Source of the DNA: Diphasiastrum complanatum
Taxonomy: Eukaryota > Streptophyta > Lycopodiopsida > Lycopodiales > Lycopodiaceae
Reading direction: 5' to 3'
Assembly: GCA_029204225.1 (NCBI GenBank)
Contig: CM055114.1
Coordinates: 13,452,144 to 13,516,143 of the forward strand
Length of the DNA stretch: 64,000 nt
Each line of letters begins with the position of its first letter. The stretch's first letter is position 1. Below are positions 38,065-51,000 of this stretch, piece by piece. A program made the position numbers and the translations under genes. The notes under the pieces are model-generated. The model did no database searches. It was not told the origin of the DNA and was given only the letters and a program-made list of their open reading frames with translations.

Positions 38065-38729
38065 TTCTTGAGTATGTTTGAGACTCGCAAACACATTCTA
38101 ATTCAAAAATCTAGTACATGAAGAGTAACATTTCATTAAGAAACAATTTTCTTTTTGAAGTCAAAAAGGTTAACCATAGATTAAGAGCTTTATAAAATAG
38201 TATAGTAGAAAGAGACATTTGTCTCAAAAAGCTGTTGGAATTCTATGCTCAAGCCCAATTCCATTAGGTAATGAGCATCCTGGAAAATTCTTGTTTATAT
38301 CTATTCTTGAAAACAACAAAAAGAAGGAAGGAAAAAGGCTCGAAGTATTGTACAGAAGATCGAAAAAATTAGGCCGAATTTTTCTGACCTAGGCCTATTT
38401 TTCGACCCAATGTTAATCCAAACAAAGAGAGATTTTTTGGCCCTGGATTGAATCAATTCGAGGCAAAAAATATCCGGACGTCTTCAACCTTGGATATAAT
38501 CGGATCGGGTCTGATAAATCCGGGCATCTTCGACCCTGAATCAGATCGGATCGGGTCTAATAAATCCGGCTCTTACTTAATTTTTCGATAGTTAAAAGTT
38601 AGAATTTTCCAATACTGTATCGACTCGAAAAATCCGTAATTTCCGAGTCATTGTAATTTTTTGATTCTTTGTATATTCTTGAGTCCTTGTAAATTTTGAT
38701 ATTGTTAACCAGAAATCCGACCCACATAC
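38065..38729. other. No gene; GC-richer tandem repeat at 38476-38568
   Basis: Contains two ~46-bp units (38476-38522, 38523-38568) sharing ATCGGATCGGGTCT and ATAAATCCG. No coding signature. Confidence 0.6.
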
Positions 38730-39167
38730 TGTTAAAATAACTGCTACATTTTTTGGGACTGTAAATAGTAAATTAATTGAGGCATCCAATGCACTGATCA
38801 ACTGACATCCAATGAAGTCAATGCCCTGATAGGCATCTTGTGTAACAATGTACAGGTAATATTTTGCAATGTTGTTCAGTGACTATGTAGACTTATGTAG
38901 AATTAGTTAGTTGTGATTCCCATTATCTAGCTATCGATGATTTCAGCTGAAGGTTGAGCGCCCTACTGTTTCGCAACCAACTTCAAGATTTTGTACTCAC
39001 ATTTCTGATTTTATTAGAGTGCATTTTTGTGTCTACATATTTGTTTCCATTGCGCATTGCAGTATTCGTTTCATCTTGAACTCATAGCTGGTAATTGACG
39101 CACTATCGATCTATCTCCATCTGCTCACCTCTTCCACTGCTCACCACGTTTTCATCAAAATTCTACA
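38730..39167 (+). repeat. Probable 5' LTR of copia element F
   Basis: 438 bp from TGTTAAAATAACTG to TTCTACA, placed directly before a perfect PBS. The left edge is inferred from the TG start and length; no second copy is present in the window, so the boundary is uncertain. Confidence 0.5.
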
Positions 39168-39179
39168 TGGTATCAGAGC
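39168..39179 (+). other. Primer-binding site of element F
   Basis: TGGTATCAGAGC; a second similar motif TGGTATCAGAG occurs at 39210-39220. Confidence 0.85.
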
Positions 39180-39352
39180 TCAACTCTATGATCTTGTAGA
39201 TTTTTGACATGGTATCAGAGTAGGTGGCTCAATAATCTGCATTTCCATTGCGGATTCAGTCTTGTGTTTACCAAGACATCATCTCAGCAAGTGCGCAGCC
39301 AACAGTATCTCGTTATTGTTGTTTCTACCAACGTTATCACTACTACACCAAG

Positions 39353-40570
39353 ATGGATTCTACTTCTAGTTCTTCTTTGATTGACAAGCTCAATGGAGAG
39401 AACTACCATCTTTGGAAGTTCAAGATGAATGTCGTTCTACTAGCCAAGGAACTGTGGGACATAGTTGATGGTACCGAAATCAAGCCAAAGGCTGATGCAG
39501 CTAGCATCACCAAATGGAGGCAACGAGATGGCAAGGCATTTGCCTTAATCACTTTGAATATCAGAGACTCCCAAATCAGTCATATCCATTTAGCACAGAC
39601 TGTTAGGGATGCTTGGGACATCCTAGCAACTCTCTATGGCATCAGAGATGTCACTTCTAAGCTACATCTAAGGAAGAAATTCTTCACACTCAGAATGTCT
39701 GATGCAGACACGAACACATTCAAAAACCTCATGGAGCAAATGACTGCAATAGGATCAAACATTGAAGATTTAGATGCAGTAATGACTCTCTTATCGAGTC
39801 TCTTTTAAGCCTATGAAACACGGGTCATGGCTATTTTGACCCAACAGCAACTTACTCTATCAAGAGTCATTTCAATGTTGTTACAAGAGGAGATCAGAAG
39901 GAATGCATCCTCCTCATGCTCAAAATCGGATTCTCAGGCTCTATACACAACCAAAAATCAGAAGTTCAGATCCAAGAGATCTCCAAAGTCAGATTTCCCT
40001 GATAGAAAGAGCAACTTGCAGTCTGGGTCAAATTTTGACTCTGGATCAAATTTTAACTCTGGGTTGAATTATGGCTCATAGTCGAATTCAAATTTTCCTT
40101 CATCATTCCAGCAAAAGCAGAACCTGTTCTGCAAATACTGTAAGAGGACTGGTCATCTCATCAAAAATTGCAGAACACTCAAGTACAACAATGAAAAGAA
40201 GATGCAGTCCCAACAACAAGCAAATGTTGTCTCAACCAGTTATTCAATCCAGAATGAAGAGGAAGATGAAGTTGCCTTCTTGACCAAGGTCGAAAATCTG
40301 CAGGATATCGATTCTTGGTACTTGGACTCCGGAGCAACACAACACATGACTCACCATCGGGATTGGTTCCAAAGCTACAAGCCCTTCACTCATTCTGGAG
40401 TTGTGCAACTTGGAGACAACTCATCTCACTCCATTGAAGGTGAAGGAACAGTCAGGGTTGAATTCCAGAATGGTGATGTTAGGTTGTTGTCCAATGTTTT
40501 ACATATTCCAAAACTGACCAAAAATCTACTCTCAATTAGCAGAATCACAGATTTGGGTTGGAAGGTTTAA
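39353..40570 (+). pseudogene. Copia gag-protease of element F
   Basis: A single frame of about 406 codons from ATG 39353, broken by stops at 39806 and 40079 and ending at 40568. It begins LIDKLNGENYHLWKFKMNVV, continues with W-D-I-L-A-T-L-Y and L-R-K-K-F blocks, an Asn/Ser/Gly-rich linker, a CCHC zinc knuckle (CKYCKRTGHLIKNC, intact, near 40130) and the protease motif D-S-G-ATQHMTHH near 40330 with VLHIPKLTKNLLSISRI. Frame continuity with few stops suggests a relatively young death. Confidence 0.9.
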
Positions 40571-41395
40571 TTTGACACACAAGGCTACACCATTTTTGAC
40601 AAGTCCCAAAAAGTTTTAGCTTTTGGGAGAAGAAGTGGCAACCTCTTCAAACTTAGCCACTACAATTCTTCTACAGTGTCAATCTCTATATACAACTACT
40701 TCTGAATCATCTGATATGCTTTGGCCTTACAAATTAGGCCATTTAAATTCCAATAATTTTCAGCAAATGTCGAATCAGAACTTAGTGCAAGATTTACCTT
40801 TCATTAGCAAATCCGACACTCCATGTAAAAGCTGTATTTCCAACAAGCATGTTAGAAGCTCAATCACTTCAGATTCATTATGTTCTTATAGATGTACACA
40901 TGGAGATTTGTGGTCCTATGCAGACTATTTCCACAGGGGGAGCTGTCTACATTTTGACTATTATTGATGACTTCTCTAGGAGGACTGCAACATATTTCTT
41001 GAAGAACAAATGCGATACTCTGAAGTTCTTCATGCAGTTCAAAGCATCATCAGAAAAATCAACCTAGAGAAGAATCAAAGCTCTACGCTCTGATGCAGGG
41101 GGAGTATTTATCTCCAGCTAATTCAAAGACTTTTGCAAGACAACTAGAATACAACAACATTTTACAACAAGCTCGTGCTACAGTCCAATGGTGTAGCTAA
41201 ATGGAAGACTCAGTCACTCATTGAAAGTGCCAAGAGCATGCTAGCCTATGCCTCTCTTCTAAAGAAGTTCTGGGCAGAAGCTGTTACTACAGCAGCCTAC
41301 CTTCAAAATAATGCAAATTATGTGCGAGACAAAAAATTCATGCATGGCTTTCATTTCCAGTGTACGTATTTCTTGTCAGAGATTGATTGGTGAAA
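40571..41395 (+). pseudogene. Decayed integrase of element F
   Basis: In shifting frames: the pre-integrase end (C-K-S-C-I-S-N-K-H near 40830), the core start (DVHMEICGPM, ILTIIDDFSRRTATYF), then NGVAKWKTQSLIESAKSMLA (with the catalytic Glu position in NGVAxxK replaced) and KKFWAEAVTTAAYLQN. Many stops and frameshifts. The similarity stops near 41330, where element F seems to be truncated. Confidence 0.85.
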
Positions 41396-43559
41396 AGTTC
41401 TCTTGTGATGGTGAAAAGATCCATTGACAAGAAAATTCAGATCTACAATTATGTGGCCTCCATGAAGTCTTTGTTCAAGACAGTGCGAAGCCTACCTCTG
41501 GAGCCCATTGCCTTGATGTGAAGCCTTTCTATTGCTCTTCAATTGATCTACATTAAAACTTGCTATAGCCCTGGAGTAGTTGTTTATCCTGTGAGTCCAC
41601 AATCAAATCAATCCCGTTTGTGGGTAGTGGCGAATTACAACATGAAGTTGTTGCTGGTTGTGAGAGTCTTCAAATGGAAAAATTGTTATAGCTTCACTGC
41701 CCACAGATTTGTCTACTCTTGAAAAGAAGTGATGGATTTCAATGGACAGCTATTGCTTGAAGGCCTAATCGCTTTGAAGTGCTAACCAACAAGAAGTGTG
41801 AAGCAGGTTATAGCAACCAATTCAGCTATGAAACATTATGAAACTCACTGATGAAAATTGCTTGAAACGTTATGGAACACTAATGAAAAGAGGTGGAATT
41901 TCAAATTCTTGGAAAATGGTATACTTATTTGAAGCTTGGAAGTATGAAAAGCCCTTATGTTTGCTTATTGGTGCCCTCTTAATGTTTCCATAAGTCCTAA
42001 TCATAAGTTTCTTCAAGGTTTTTCAAGGTGAACCATTATTTTCTTTTATATTTTCAAATCCTAAAAGTATACTTATGTTCTTGAAAAGGTCATATATAAA
42101 TTCCATTATTCTAGTACATAACAACAACGTAGTAGAAACACCCAGTAAGTCTATCATTGAAATGGTTCATAGATTATGTTTTCTATTATGTACGACTCAA
42201 TCCAGAATGAGTGGTATGGGACATTCACGAGTCCCGTACACTGCTTTGAAAAGTTTCTGGCGAGCAATCACAAAGTGAAAATGGCTCAGACAGTGCTAAA
42301 GATGCTTTCCTCGGTCATAAAACTGCTCGCCAAAAATCGTTCCCCATTTGGGATAAGTGGTCATATTGGTTGACTTGGAAACCCACATGTCACTCCATAT
42401 TAAGACAACCCTTATGTGGAAGCTTGTGAAAGTACTCCCTAGCTGCTTGTAAATATATTATGGGATAGAGTATCATAAACAACCAATTCTCTTTGGAAAC
42501 TCCCACCATTCTATAATTTATGTATGAGCTTAGAGCACAACTCTTTAAGTTATGGGAAAGTTGTAAGGATTCTAGTTGGTGAAAATGAATGCCAAGGTCT
42601 GATTAAGAGAACATTCAATAGGAAAACCACTCCAACATACAAGTCTATGATGCAAAACTAGGCATGGGCTATAGTTATTGGTTAACATGAAAGACCTAGA
42701 TCTACTAAGAAGTACCTCAAAAAAAAACTCATCAAATCTAATCATGAAACAATAATTCAAAACTATTTCCTCAACAATGTGAGTGACACTCAGTTAAAAT
42801 GAAAAATGCATTTATCAAACACAGGTAGCCTTGTATCTAGTCAGCTTAAAAAATGGTCTTGTCTATCTCCTTCATTCAACATGAGCTCTTTTGACCCCCC
42901 CTAGTGCTAGCAAAGATGGTAGTTTAAGCAATAGTGCCCCTATAGTTGAAATAACTCTCAACAACATGGAAAAATAAAGAAAGAAGAGTAAAGCATAAAG
43001 TTAAAGAAAAAAACAAAAGTCTCATCTTCAAAAAAGAGAGTGTAATTTGTCATTGGGCAAATTCCATTTGAACAACATGAAAGCTTGATTAATCCTCTGA
43101 TCTTGCAAAATTTTGAAAATCGCAAAACCCTTCAAAATAATGTGGATAAGCAAGAAATAGGACTCAACATCACTGAAGCTAGCACCTCAAAATGTGGGGA
43201 AAAAAAAAAAAGATGATGAACCCAGTTCTAATAGCTTACTTGTAGAGAAAATTAAATTTGAAAAGGAAATCAACGTTACTTCAATTTCAAAGACTCGGAA
43301 AGGATGCAAAAAATTGATTGTACTTTGCAGTATATATTATTATCACCTTAAATTGTTTCTCGTAATACATTATATGGCACCCATGTTTGTAGTGGGTTTC
43401 TTTCCTTGCCTAACTTGAATCCAAGATCAAGTCAATCTAGCATCAAGAGATGAAGTTAGTTGTCACGCATAGGTTCGTTCCCATGAGAGTGATAGTATAG
43501 TTCAACCTGAAGGTTACAATATCGAAGGTAAACACAATCATGTGTGTAAACTCCATAAA
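41396..43559. other. No gene recognised
   Basis: Lies between two copia pieces that could come from one element, so it may be eroded element interior or a foreign insertion. I found no LTR edge or coding motif. A poly-A run (43199-43210) precedes a featureless 74-codon open frame. Confidence 0.4.
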
Positions 43560-43990
43560 GCACATGGTTTCAGAGGATCGATACTTTCCTTATTGATCAT
43601 GGCTACACACCAAGCTCTTCATATTTGAATGTCTATTTCAAGTCAGTGCATCATTTCTTTATCATTATCACTTTGTATATGGACAACACATTGCTTTTCA
43701 GCAACAATATCGATTCGATAAAGGAAGCTAAGACAATGCTATCTTCCGAATTCGACATGACCGATCTGGGCAAAGCTCATTATTGTCTAGGTATTCAAAT
43801 CCAAAGAGACAGAAAATAGAAGTTGATCTATATTTCTCAGTAAAGGCACATTTACAATGTCTTAATCAGATATAATCGGATGAATTGCAAAATAGCTCTC
43901 TCACCAATGGATCTAGGACTCAAGATGTCGAAGGACCAGTGTCCCCGAACAATCAAAGACATTAGATTTTCTAACAAATTTAATGAATTT
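43560..43990 (+). pseudogene. Copia RT fragment
   Basis: Late RT motifs on the + strand: DHGYTPSSSY-like sequence (partly in another frame), LNVYFKSVHHFFIIITLYMD with the catalytic box read as Y-M-D-N, NIDSIKEAKTMLSSEFDMTD, LGKAHYCLGIQIQRDRK, and after a frame change NRMNCKIALSPMDLGLKMSK. Same strand as element F, so it may be its downstream part. Inactive. Confidence 0.85.
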
Positions 43991-45189
43991 GGCACAAGAA
44001 TCGTTGTGATGTATGGGATGGTTGTATTCAATTTTTTATTGGACTTTTCTGAATTCAGCGTGATGACCACATTGATGAATATCATCACCATGTTTTTAAC
44101 TTTAACCCTGAATTAACTAGTAGTTAAGAAAAACTGATTTTACTTCAGTACCTACATTGTACTAGACTTGAAACTGTTTCCATGTGCATTTTACTTGCAA
44201 ACTTTGAAAATATGCTAAACAATTCGCAAAACTTTGGATGAGAAAGATAAAAATTAATTAAGTGATTTTATTTTTGGTTATTTAGGCATTAATATCAGAC
44301 TTAGCCATAAAATATCCATTTATTGCTATTATTGCAATTTGAATTGTTGTTTTTTATGGAAGAGACAAAAGCCCTTCAACCACACAAAGATCAACAAACA
44401 ATTGAAAAAAAGGAGCTGGCCAAACATCAAGAAAAATGTTTGGAGTGTCTTCAGAAGTGTCTAAACCTAGTCATTGATGGCATGGATAAAAAAAAAGAAC
44501 GATGCTACTTCATTGGTATTTTTCAATGATTTGAACATTCAAAATGATTCAAATTTGACAGTTACCATTGTACAAGAAAATTTACAAATTTGGTGAAAAT
44601 CTTTCAAAAATCCTTTATTTGCAATTTGACAACACTACTAAAAAAAATTAAAATCAAACTGTCCTAGCATACTTTCGACCCTGAGGCTATTGAGATTTTG
44701 ACCACCCACATTAAGTCAAACCAGAAGTTATTCCAAGTATGGAAGGGTATAACATATATTAGATTTCAAGTTGCCATGAATCAGTGTTACGAAAAGTTAA
44801 CAAATAGAACAAGTGAAGCTCTTATTTATTGACACATTCATATTTGGCACCTCACCATTCATAAGCATAAGCAAATCTCCATTCATTCATCTCTTAATAT
44901 CAGACAAATTTTTCGATAAGAAAGTTATGATTGTATCGAAAGATTTATGGTATTATGATATCATTGAACATTTGCAAAATTAACACTATCTAGAAGGAAC
45001 AACCAAAGAAGAGAAAAATGTCTTCCAATATAGAGAATCATTTACTAATATAGTATAGAAAATAAGACTTGGTGAAAAAATAAGGTGTTTGAAAATGACA
45101 AAAATTTCTAATGTATCAAATCATTACATGAAAAAGATACAGAAGGTCATTTTGCAATGAAAAATATAGTAAAAAAAAATAGTTACATT
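43991..45189. other. No gene recognised
   Basis: AT-rich with A-runs; possibly decayed retroelement sequence ahead of the gypsy remnant. No motif I can name. Confidence 0.4.
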
Positions 45190-46063
45190 CGTTTCATGTC
45201 AAAGCGGAGGGAAGCCAACAACCTCTTCAAATTGGCCATTACCACCAAAATTACCTCTAGTACCACTTGAGAAGAGGGACATAATTTTGTTGGACTCATG
45301 AAACCTGCTAGCCAACATACAAATATGATATATTCTGGTAGCAACTGACTAATGTACAAATATGGTGAGGAACAACAACAAAATGATGACGATAGCAACA
45401 TTTTTATTTAAAAATATTATAGCTACATATGGTTGTCATTTGGAATTGATCAATCACGAGGACACACATTCTATTATTGAAGACTTGACCAGATATTTTC
45501 TGATTTCTCATTGAAAGACAATTCCATATAATATGAAAGCCAATGGGTTAATTGAAAGAGCAAACAAAAATTTGTGTAAAGTTCTCAATTCTAACTTTTA
45601 CACATTCTACAAATTGGGATACAAAAATACTGGTAGTACAAAAAATGTCAACACTAAGAAAACTCCATTTTATATGTTTTCTATCTTATCTATTGAATTT
45701 GGTATTCCTACTCATCAAATTACATAGAAAAAGAGATGAATTTTAACTAGTTGAAGAACACATAGAAGATATATCTAAATCAAAGAAAGACATGTTTATA
45801 GCTTTACAGAAGGTTACTTTATTGCAAACCAAAAAAAAGAGAGAACTATGATTCAAAATTGAAAGAAGCTCAATTGAAAGAGAGAGATATGGCCTTATTG
45901 TATGGTAACAGACACATGAATTTTTTTGAGAACTTGTACACAAGATGGATGAGACTTTATAAAGTAAATGAAATATTTGACAATAGTTCAATTCAGTTGG
46001 CAGACCGTCAGAATAATTTATTTGATACAAGAGTCAATGGATTTAGAAAAAAAAAACTTTGAG
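45190..46063 (+). pseudogene. Ty3/gypsy integrase remnant
   Basis: Successive frames on the + strand give F-V-G-L-M-K-P-A-S-Q near 45290, SIIEDLTRYFLISH and YNMKANGLIERANKNLCKVL (with the catalytic Glu in LIERAN) near 45530, and the C-terminal block ERDMALLYGNRHMNFFENLY, RWMRLYKVNEIFD and FDTRVNGFR near 45890-46050. The pieces are in the correct order for one integrase but carry several stops and frameshifts. Confidence 0.85.
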
Positions 46064-46215
46064 TTAGAAAACTCACAAATAAATAAATAAAAATACAAAA
46101 ATAAATGTATGTATTTTGTTATGTTTATTTTAATTTCATAATTTTTTTTATTACTTCAAATTTTTTTCTTTGAAATTTAATCTTTCAATTGAATATGTAA
46201 CAAGGACATTTCAAA

Positions 46216-46228
46216 TTTAAGGAGGAAG
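46216..46228 (+). other. Polypurine-tract-like site after the gypsy remnant
   Basis: TTTAAGGAGGAAG follows the end of the integrase remnant by about 150 bp, where a 3' LTR would be expected to start. I could not delimit that LTR. Confidence 0.4.
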
Positions 46229-48882
46229 TATATTATGTAGTAAATATGTAAGTAGTAGAAAAATTTTTAAGTGTTCTGCAGCGAACAAAGAGAACTATTG
46301 CAATCAATCAACCAAGCATGTGCTACCACCATGAAGAGATTGTCAATTGAAGTATGGCCGATCAATCAATTATCTGAAAGAATAGGGCATAGATTTTGTA
46401 TGATGAATGGAGGATAGGAGCGAAGTTTTTCAAGATGGAGAAGCTATGTTTTATAAATAATATTGTCTTGGCAATGACTTTATGCAATGAAATATCAAAT
46501 GATATTTTAGTTGGAAAGCATTTGTGTGTCATAATGATTAGAGGCCAGAGATTAGAAGTAACCAAAATAGTGCATGTTCAATGTTTTCAAATATCAACGG
46601 GCGGAAGTTCTAAGAAAGAGAAGAAAACAAAGGATAAAGAGAATGTGGAGCAATAGTTCGATCTCAACAATGGAAATAAGGTGGTTTACCAAGAATCATG
46701 AGGATTCAAGCTATCACCTTTTAAATACGTGGCACATATTTCCTTTGTCAACTAGATAAATGACATCATTTTTTGTTATTCGCAACAATGTCGCCCTCAT
46801 TTTTTGTTATATCTATTGGTTTGGCTAAGGTGTCCTACCATCATTTTGCAAAGGCAAAGAGGAAGAAAACAATTATGCGCTTATGGAAACCCAACTAACT
46901 TATCTACCATTACATTTTGGACTAATTATTGTGAAAGAGATGAAGAACATTGAAAAACCGAATTTATTAGGAGCTGAGGAATCAACTTGCCAAGAGGATC
47001 AAAAAGAAAAAAAAAAAATACACAAGAGATGGTAGAAGTTTCTCGACTTGTGGAGTAGATGATCATTTTACAAGAAGAACTTGGAAAGCTACTACATCTC
47101 AGCTTGAACTAGAGTGACCTATCTCAATAGAAAATGATACATGCTTTCAAACCTTAGAATAATTATTGGAAGGAGATGAGGAGGAAGATAAGCCATAGCT
47201 GAAGCAGACAAACACATGAAGAGATGCTGGCATATCAAGCTGAAAAACCAAAATGATATAAGAGGAAGACTCGATTGCAAATACTTTTTCACAAATGGAT
47301 ATGGATAACATATGTGGATATATTTTGATTCCAAGTGTAAATAACATTTTAGAATTTTGCACTCATTCTCAAAATATCTTGAGCCCTAGTGTGTAGAATG
47401 TTAATTTTGTGATTGATCTTGTTGCCACAAGTGTGAAGGACAGTAGTAGGCTGCTATTGTACGGACAGGCACAGTACCTTACTGTACTTTTATGCTTATG
47501 ATCAGATCTTAGTGATTTATGCAATTCTAGCATGCTAAAATTGATGATTTCTATCTTGTAGCTAAATCTAGATGTGCACTCCAAATTGGCCAAAGATTTA
47601 AGATCCATCAAGTGTGTTTTGGATCTAATTTTTTCAAGCAATAAACTTTCTATGTTTGAAAGTAAGTAGGTAGTGGATTCATAACTAGGTATCATAGTCA
47701 ACATATACATTAAATAGAGTGTACATACCTATAGGAATATTTAGTCCTTTCTATACCCATAACATGGGCATTGTTTGGAGACAGTTGCAGAAAACTAGGT
47801 CACCTATCTTCCACATAAAAAATTCTACATTGAAAATTTTGATATGGAATAAACGGATTGAGTGTTGGATTGAGTGAAAATTTGTTCTTTCAATGCAACT
47901 TTGTGGCTGAGCATAGGTTATAAGTTATCTTCAATTGTCTGCATTATACTTGAGCATTTCAAAGTCTAATAATAGCAAAGGGATGCAATATCATCCCATT
48001 TTACTTGATCATAAGCAAGAAACTGTTTTTTGATGCATCCTTTACAACAAAGCATCAATGACATGCTTTTCACTCCATAGGAAGCGTCCACTTTATCCAG
48101 TGTTATTCATAGGTTAGGTGTTGGAGAGGACAATTCTCAACTGGAAAAGTCTTTAGCAGCTTATTTTTACCTTGGTATAGAATCTCTCTTTTGAGATTAT
48201 TATGTATTGAATCTCTTACAATTTATTGGCTATTAAATCCAAGGCGTGAGATTATTGATTATCATCATATAGAATATCTCTCATAAGATTATTTTGTATC
48301 ATAGCTCTTAAAACTTATCAATTATTAATTTAAAACATTGAAGTTCTTTGTATATTAGCCTTTTGATCCTTAGACAACAAGATTGTAGAAAACCCATGCC
48401 CTTCAGCCATCCCATTCTTGAATCAATTGCATTGTGTTGTTTTGTGTTGTGTTTCTTGGCTTTTAAAGAGGTGACAACAAATAAAAAGTGTGAGCAAAAT
48501 CTAAAAGGTGTAACCGACATGCATGAAGTCTTGGTTGCTGGAGTAATGGAATGGAAGCTAGAACGAAAGGGCCCATAAAATTAACATCTCAATTGTGGGA
48601 AAAAGAACACTAATGATTGGGACCCCTTTAGCTTCAGATTGTCTACTCCTAAATTTTATGTGGATGGAAAGGAATATACAAAATTTGATTTCTTGTAAGG
48701 CAATCTGAAAAAGAAAAACTCTTCACAGAACAAAACCAACTTTTTGTTGGAGGTTGGCTGGCCTTTTGCTTAGTGTTGGGTTTAATGACACATGGAAATG
48801 TGTGAATGAACAATAATTGAATTTCTTTACAATCTTGCAGAAATCCCCACTGCTCTCATCCCTTACAGCGATGATGTTGCAA
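46229..48882. other. No gene recognised
   Basis: May begin with an undelimited gypsy LTR; the rest is featureless AT-rich sequence downstream (3') of the GH31 gene. I did not find a convincing AATAAA signal for that gene close to its stop codon. Confidence 0.4.
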
Positions 48883-50916
48883 TCAGATAATTTCTTCTTT
48901 AGCAAGATTCTCAACAAACTTCAACCCAATGCTAGATTGTTGCTTGATAAAAATGGCAGGGTATCCAATTGGGGCTTGAATCCATGCCTTAATGCCATTC
49001 TGAAATTTTCCTTTAGGATAGTTGTACAGAGTACCTGTCCATACATGCTGCCACACCTCTCCAAGTGGAAAATAAGCTTTTACTCTCGTCCTACCTTTGT
49101 CCAGAACAGGCACTACCAGTATTTCACTGCCGACAAGGAATTGTTGGTATGTTATTTTTTGCACATACTTATCCTCTGGATAGTGCAAAACCATGTGTCT
49201 GACAACAGGTATACCTGTTGCTGCAGCTTCCTACAAGTCACAACAATAGCATTGTTATATCAATTCACCTGATCAGAAAATCGTCGAGTTTGAGACTTAG
49301 GATTGCAGTAAAAGTAGAAAGGGACAATAAGCATTAAAAGCTCCACCAGATGTAAACACAATATATCAGGAATACATAAACTTCATTTAAATTGTCCTTG
49401 AACTAACAGGTGGACTTGTGGTATAGAGATGCAAAGTTGAACAATGTATGTGCTTTTGCAAACAAATGTGAGAACCAGCTTCTTACGTCTCTCTTGCAAG
49501 AATCTCATTGAACCTTATTTGCAGTGCCAGTCATAAATAAATGTATAAAATAAGGCACTTGGTAACGAAAGACATGTTGAGTTACTTGCAAAAGAAGGTG
49601 CTTTGTAGATTTGTTCACATGAAAAATATTTACATGTTAATAGCAAGCATAAACAGATGAAGATGGGAACCAAGACGAGTTTTTGAACTCAGTCACCTTA
49701 ACAAGCTCCTTTCGGTAAAAGTTCCAAGCTTTGTAAATCTTTGCAAAACGTGCAAAGTGCAGAAATGTTCTCTCGTTCGAGTAAAACTGGACATTTGCAG
49801 AAGGTACATTTCCCTGAAATCCAATGCTTAAGCATACTATCTCAAGTTCGAAAAAATGCAATCAAAGAGTAAGGTCAAGCAAAGTCTTGGAATAAAGCAC
49901 AAGCATTAATTCAATCACCTCATGTGTCCTAAAAATGGTAGAGAAAGCATTGAGCTCAACCCAACGTCCAAAAAGCTCTTCACTGCGCTTATACTTTAGA
50001 ATTGCCAAATCTACAGTCGTATATCCACCTATATCACTGTGGTTAAAGGAAAACCCAGAAATTCCACTGCTTAACAGACCAACAACTGCACTCTTCAATC
50101 CATCATGCCTTTGCCAGCTTACCATTTGGTCTCCCTCCCAGAAAAGTGTGGACAATTTGGGGCTTGCCCTATACCCAGCTCTCACAAAGAACACCAATTG
50201 TTTCTTGAATGATTCATCTTCGTGCAACTTGGGTTCTCTCAATTCTTGCTGCTCCTTTTCCCACTCTTCAACAAACTCTCTGTTGAGTTCAGCCCAGAGT
50301 TCAGGATACTTATTATGAGCAACTGCTGGTTTGCCTGCATAAATTACTTACGTTCAAGAAATGAAAGCTCTGATTAAATAATGATTTCCTTGACAGTGAA
50401 AACCGTACATCAATTACAATCCATTTTCAGTCCAGAAGTGCGCTTTTGAAATCATAAGCAACTCATTATACTCCACTTAGAAGGAAATATAACACTCAAC
50501 TCTTTGGTAATTATTGATAGAGCCTCCACCCAAAGAAAATTTGCAGTTCCTAGCCAGATTTGACTTGGAAGATTTACCTGCAAACAAGAAACAGTCAAAA
50601 GGCAATGCTTCACCAAAATCAGCCATCCATCCCTTGACACCAGTCTGTACCATTTCACGCATGATCCTTTTAAACCATTTGCTTGTCGCTGGATTTGTAA
50701 GATCCATTAAACCAGAATCAAAGCTTGTGTTTGAAATCATATACGGTTCACCCTTCTCATCTTTTACAAAAAGGCCCCGATTTCTGGCCTCAGCAAACAA
50801 GTCCTCTCTTCTATTCATTTTCTCATCCGTCTGCCAGAGGTTAACAGGCTATCAGATACGTTTAGGACTAATATTCTGAATAAGCCTCATGTACAAACTT
50901 TACACATATGCCACAC

Positions 50917-51000
<84 letters not shown>

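Noticed and set aside
48723-48917. Possible ninth exon of the GH31 gene
   Set aside because: The frame at 48883 already ends in a stop shortly after the usual C-terminal block, and the downstream frame has no supporting splice sites.
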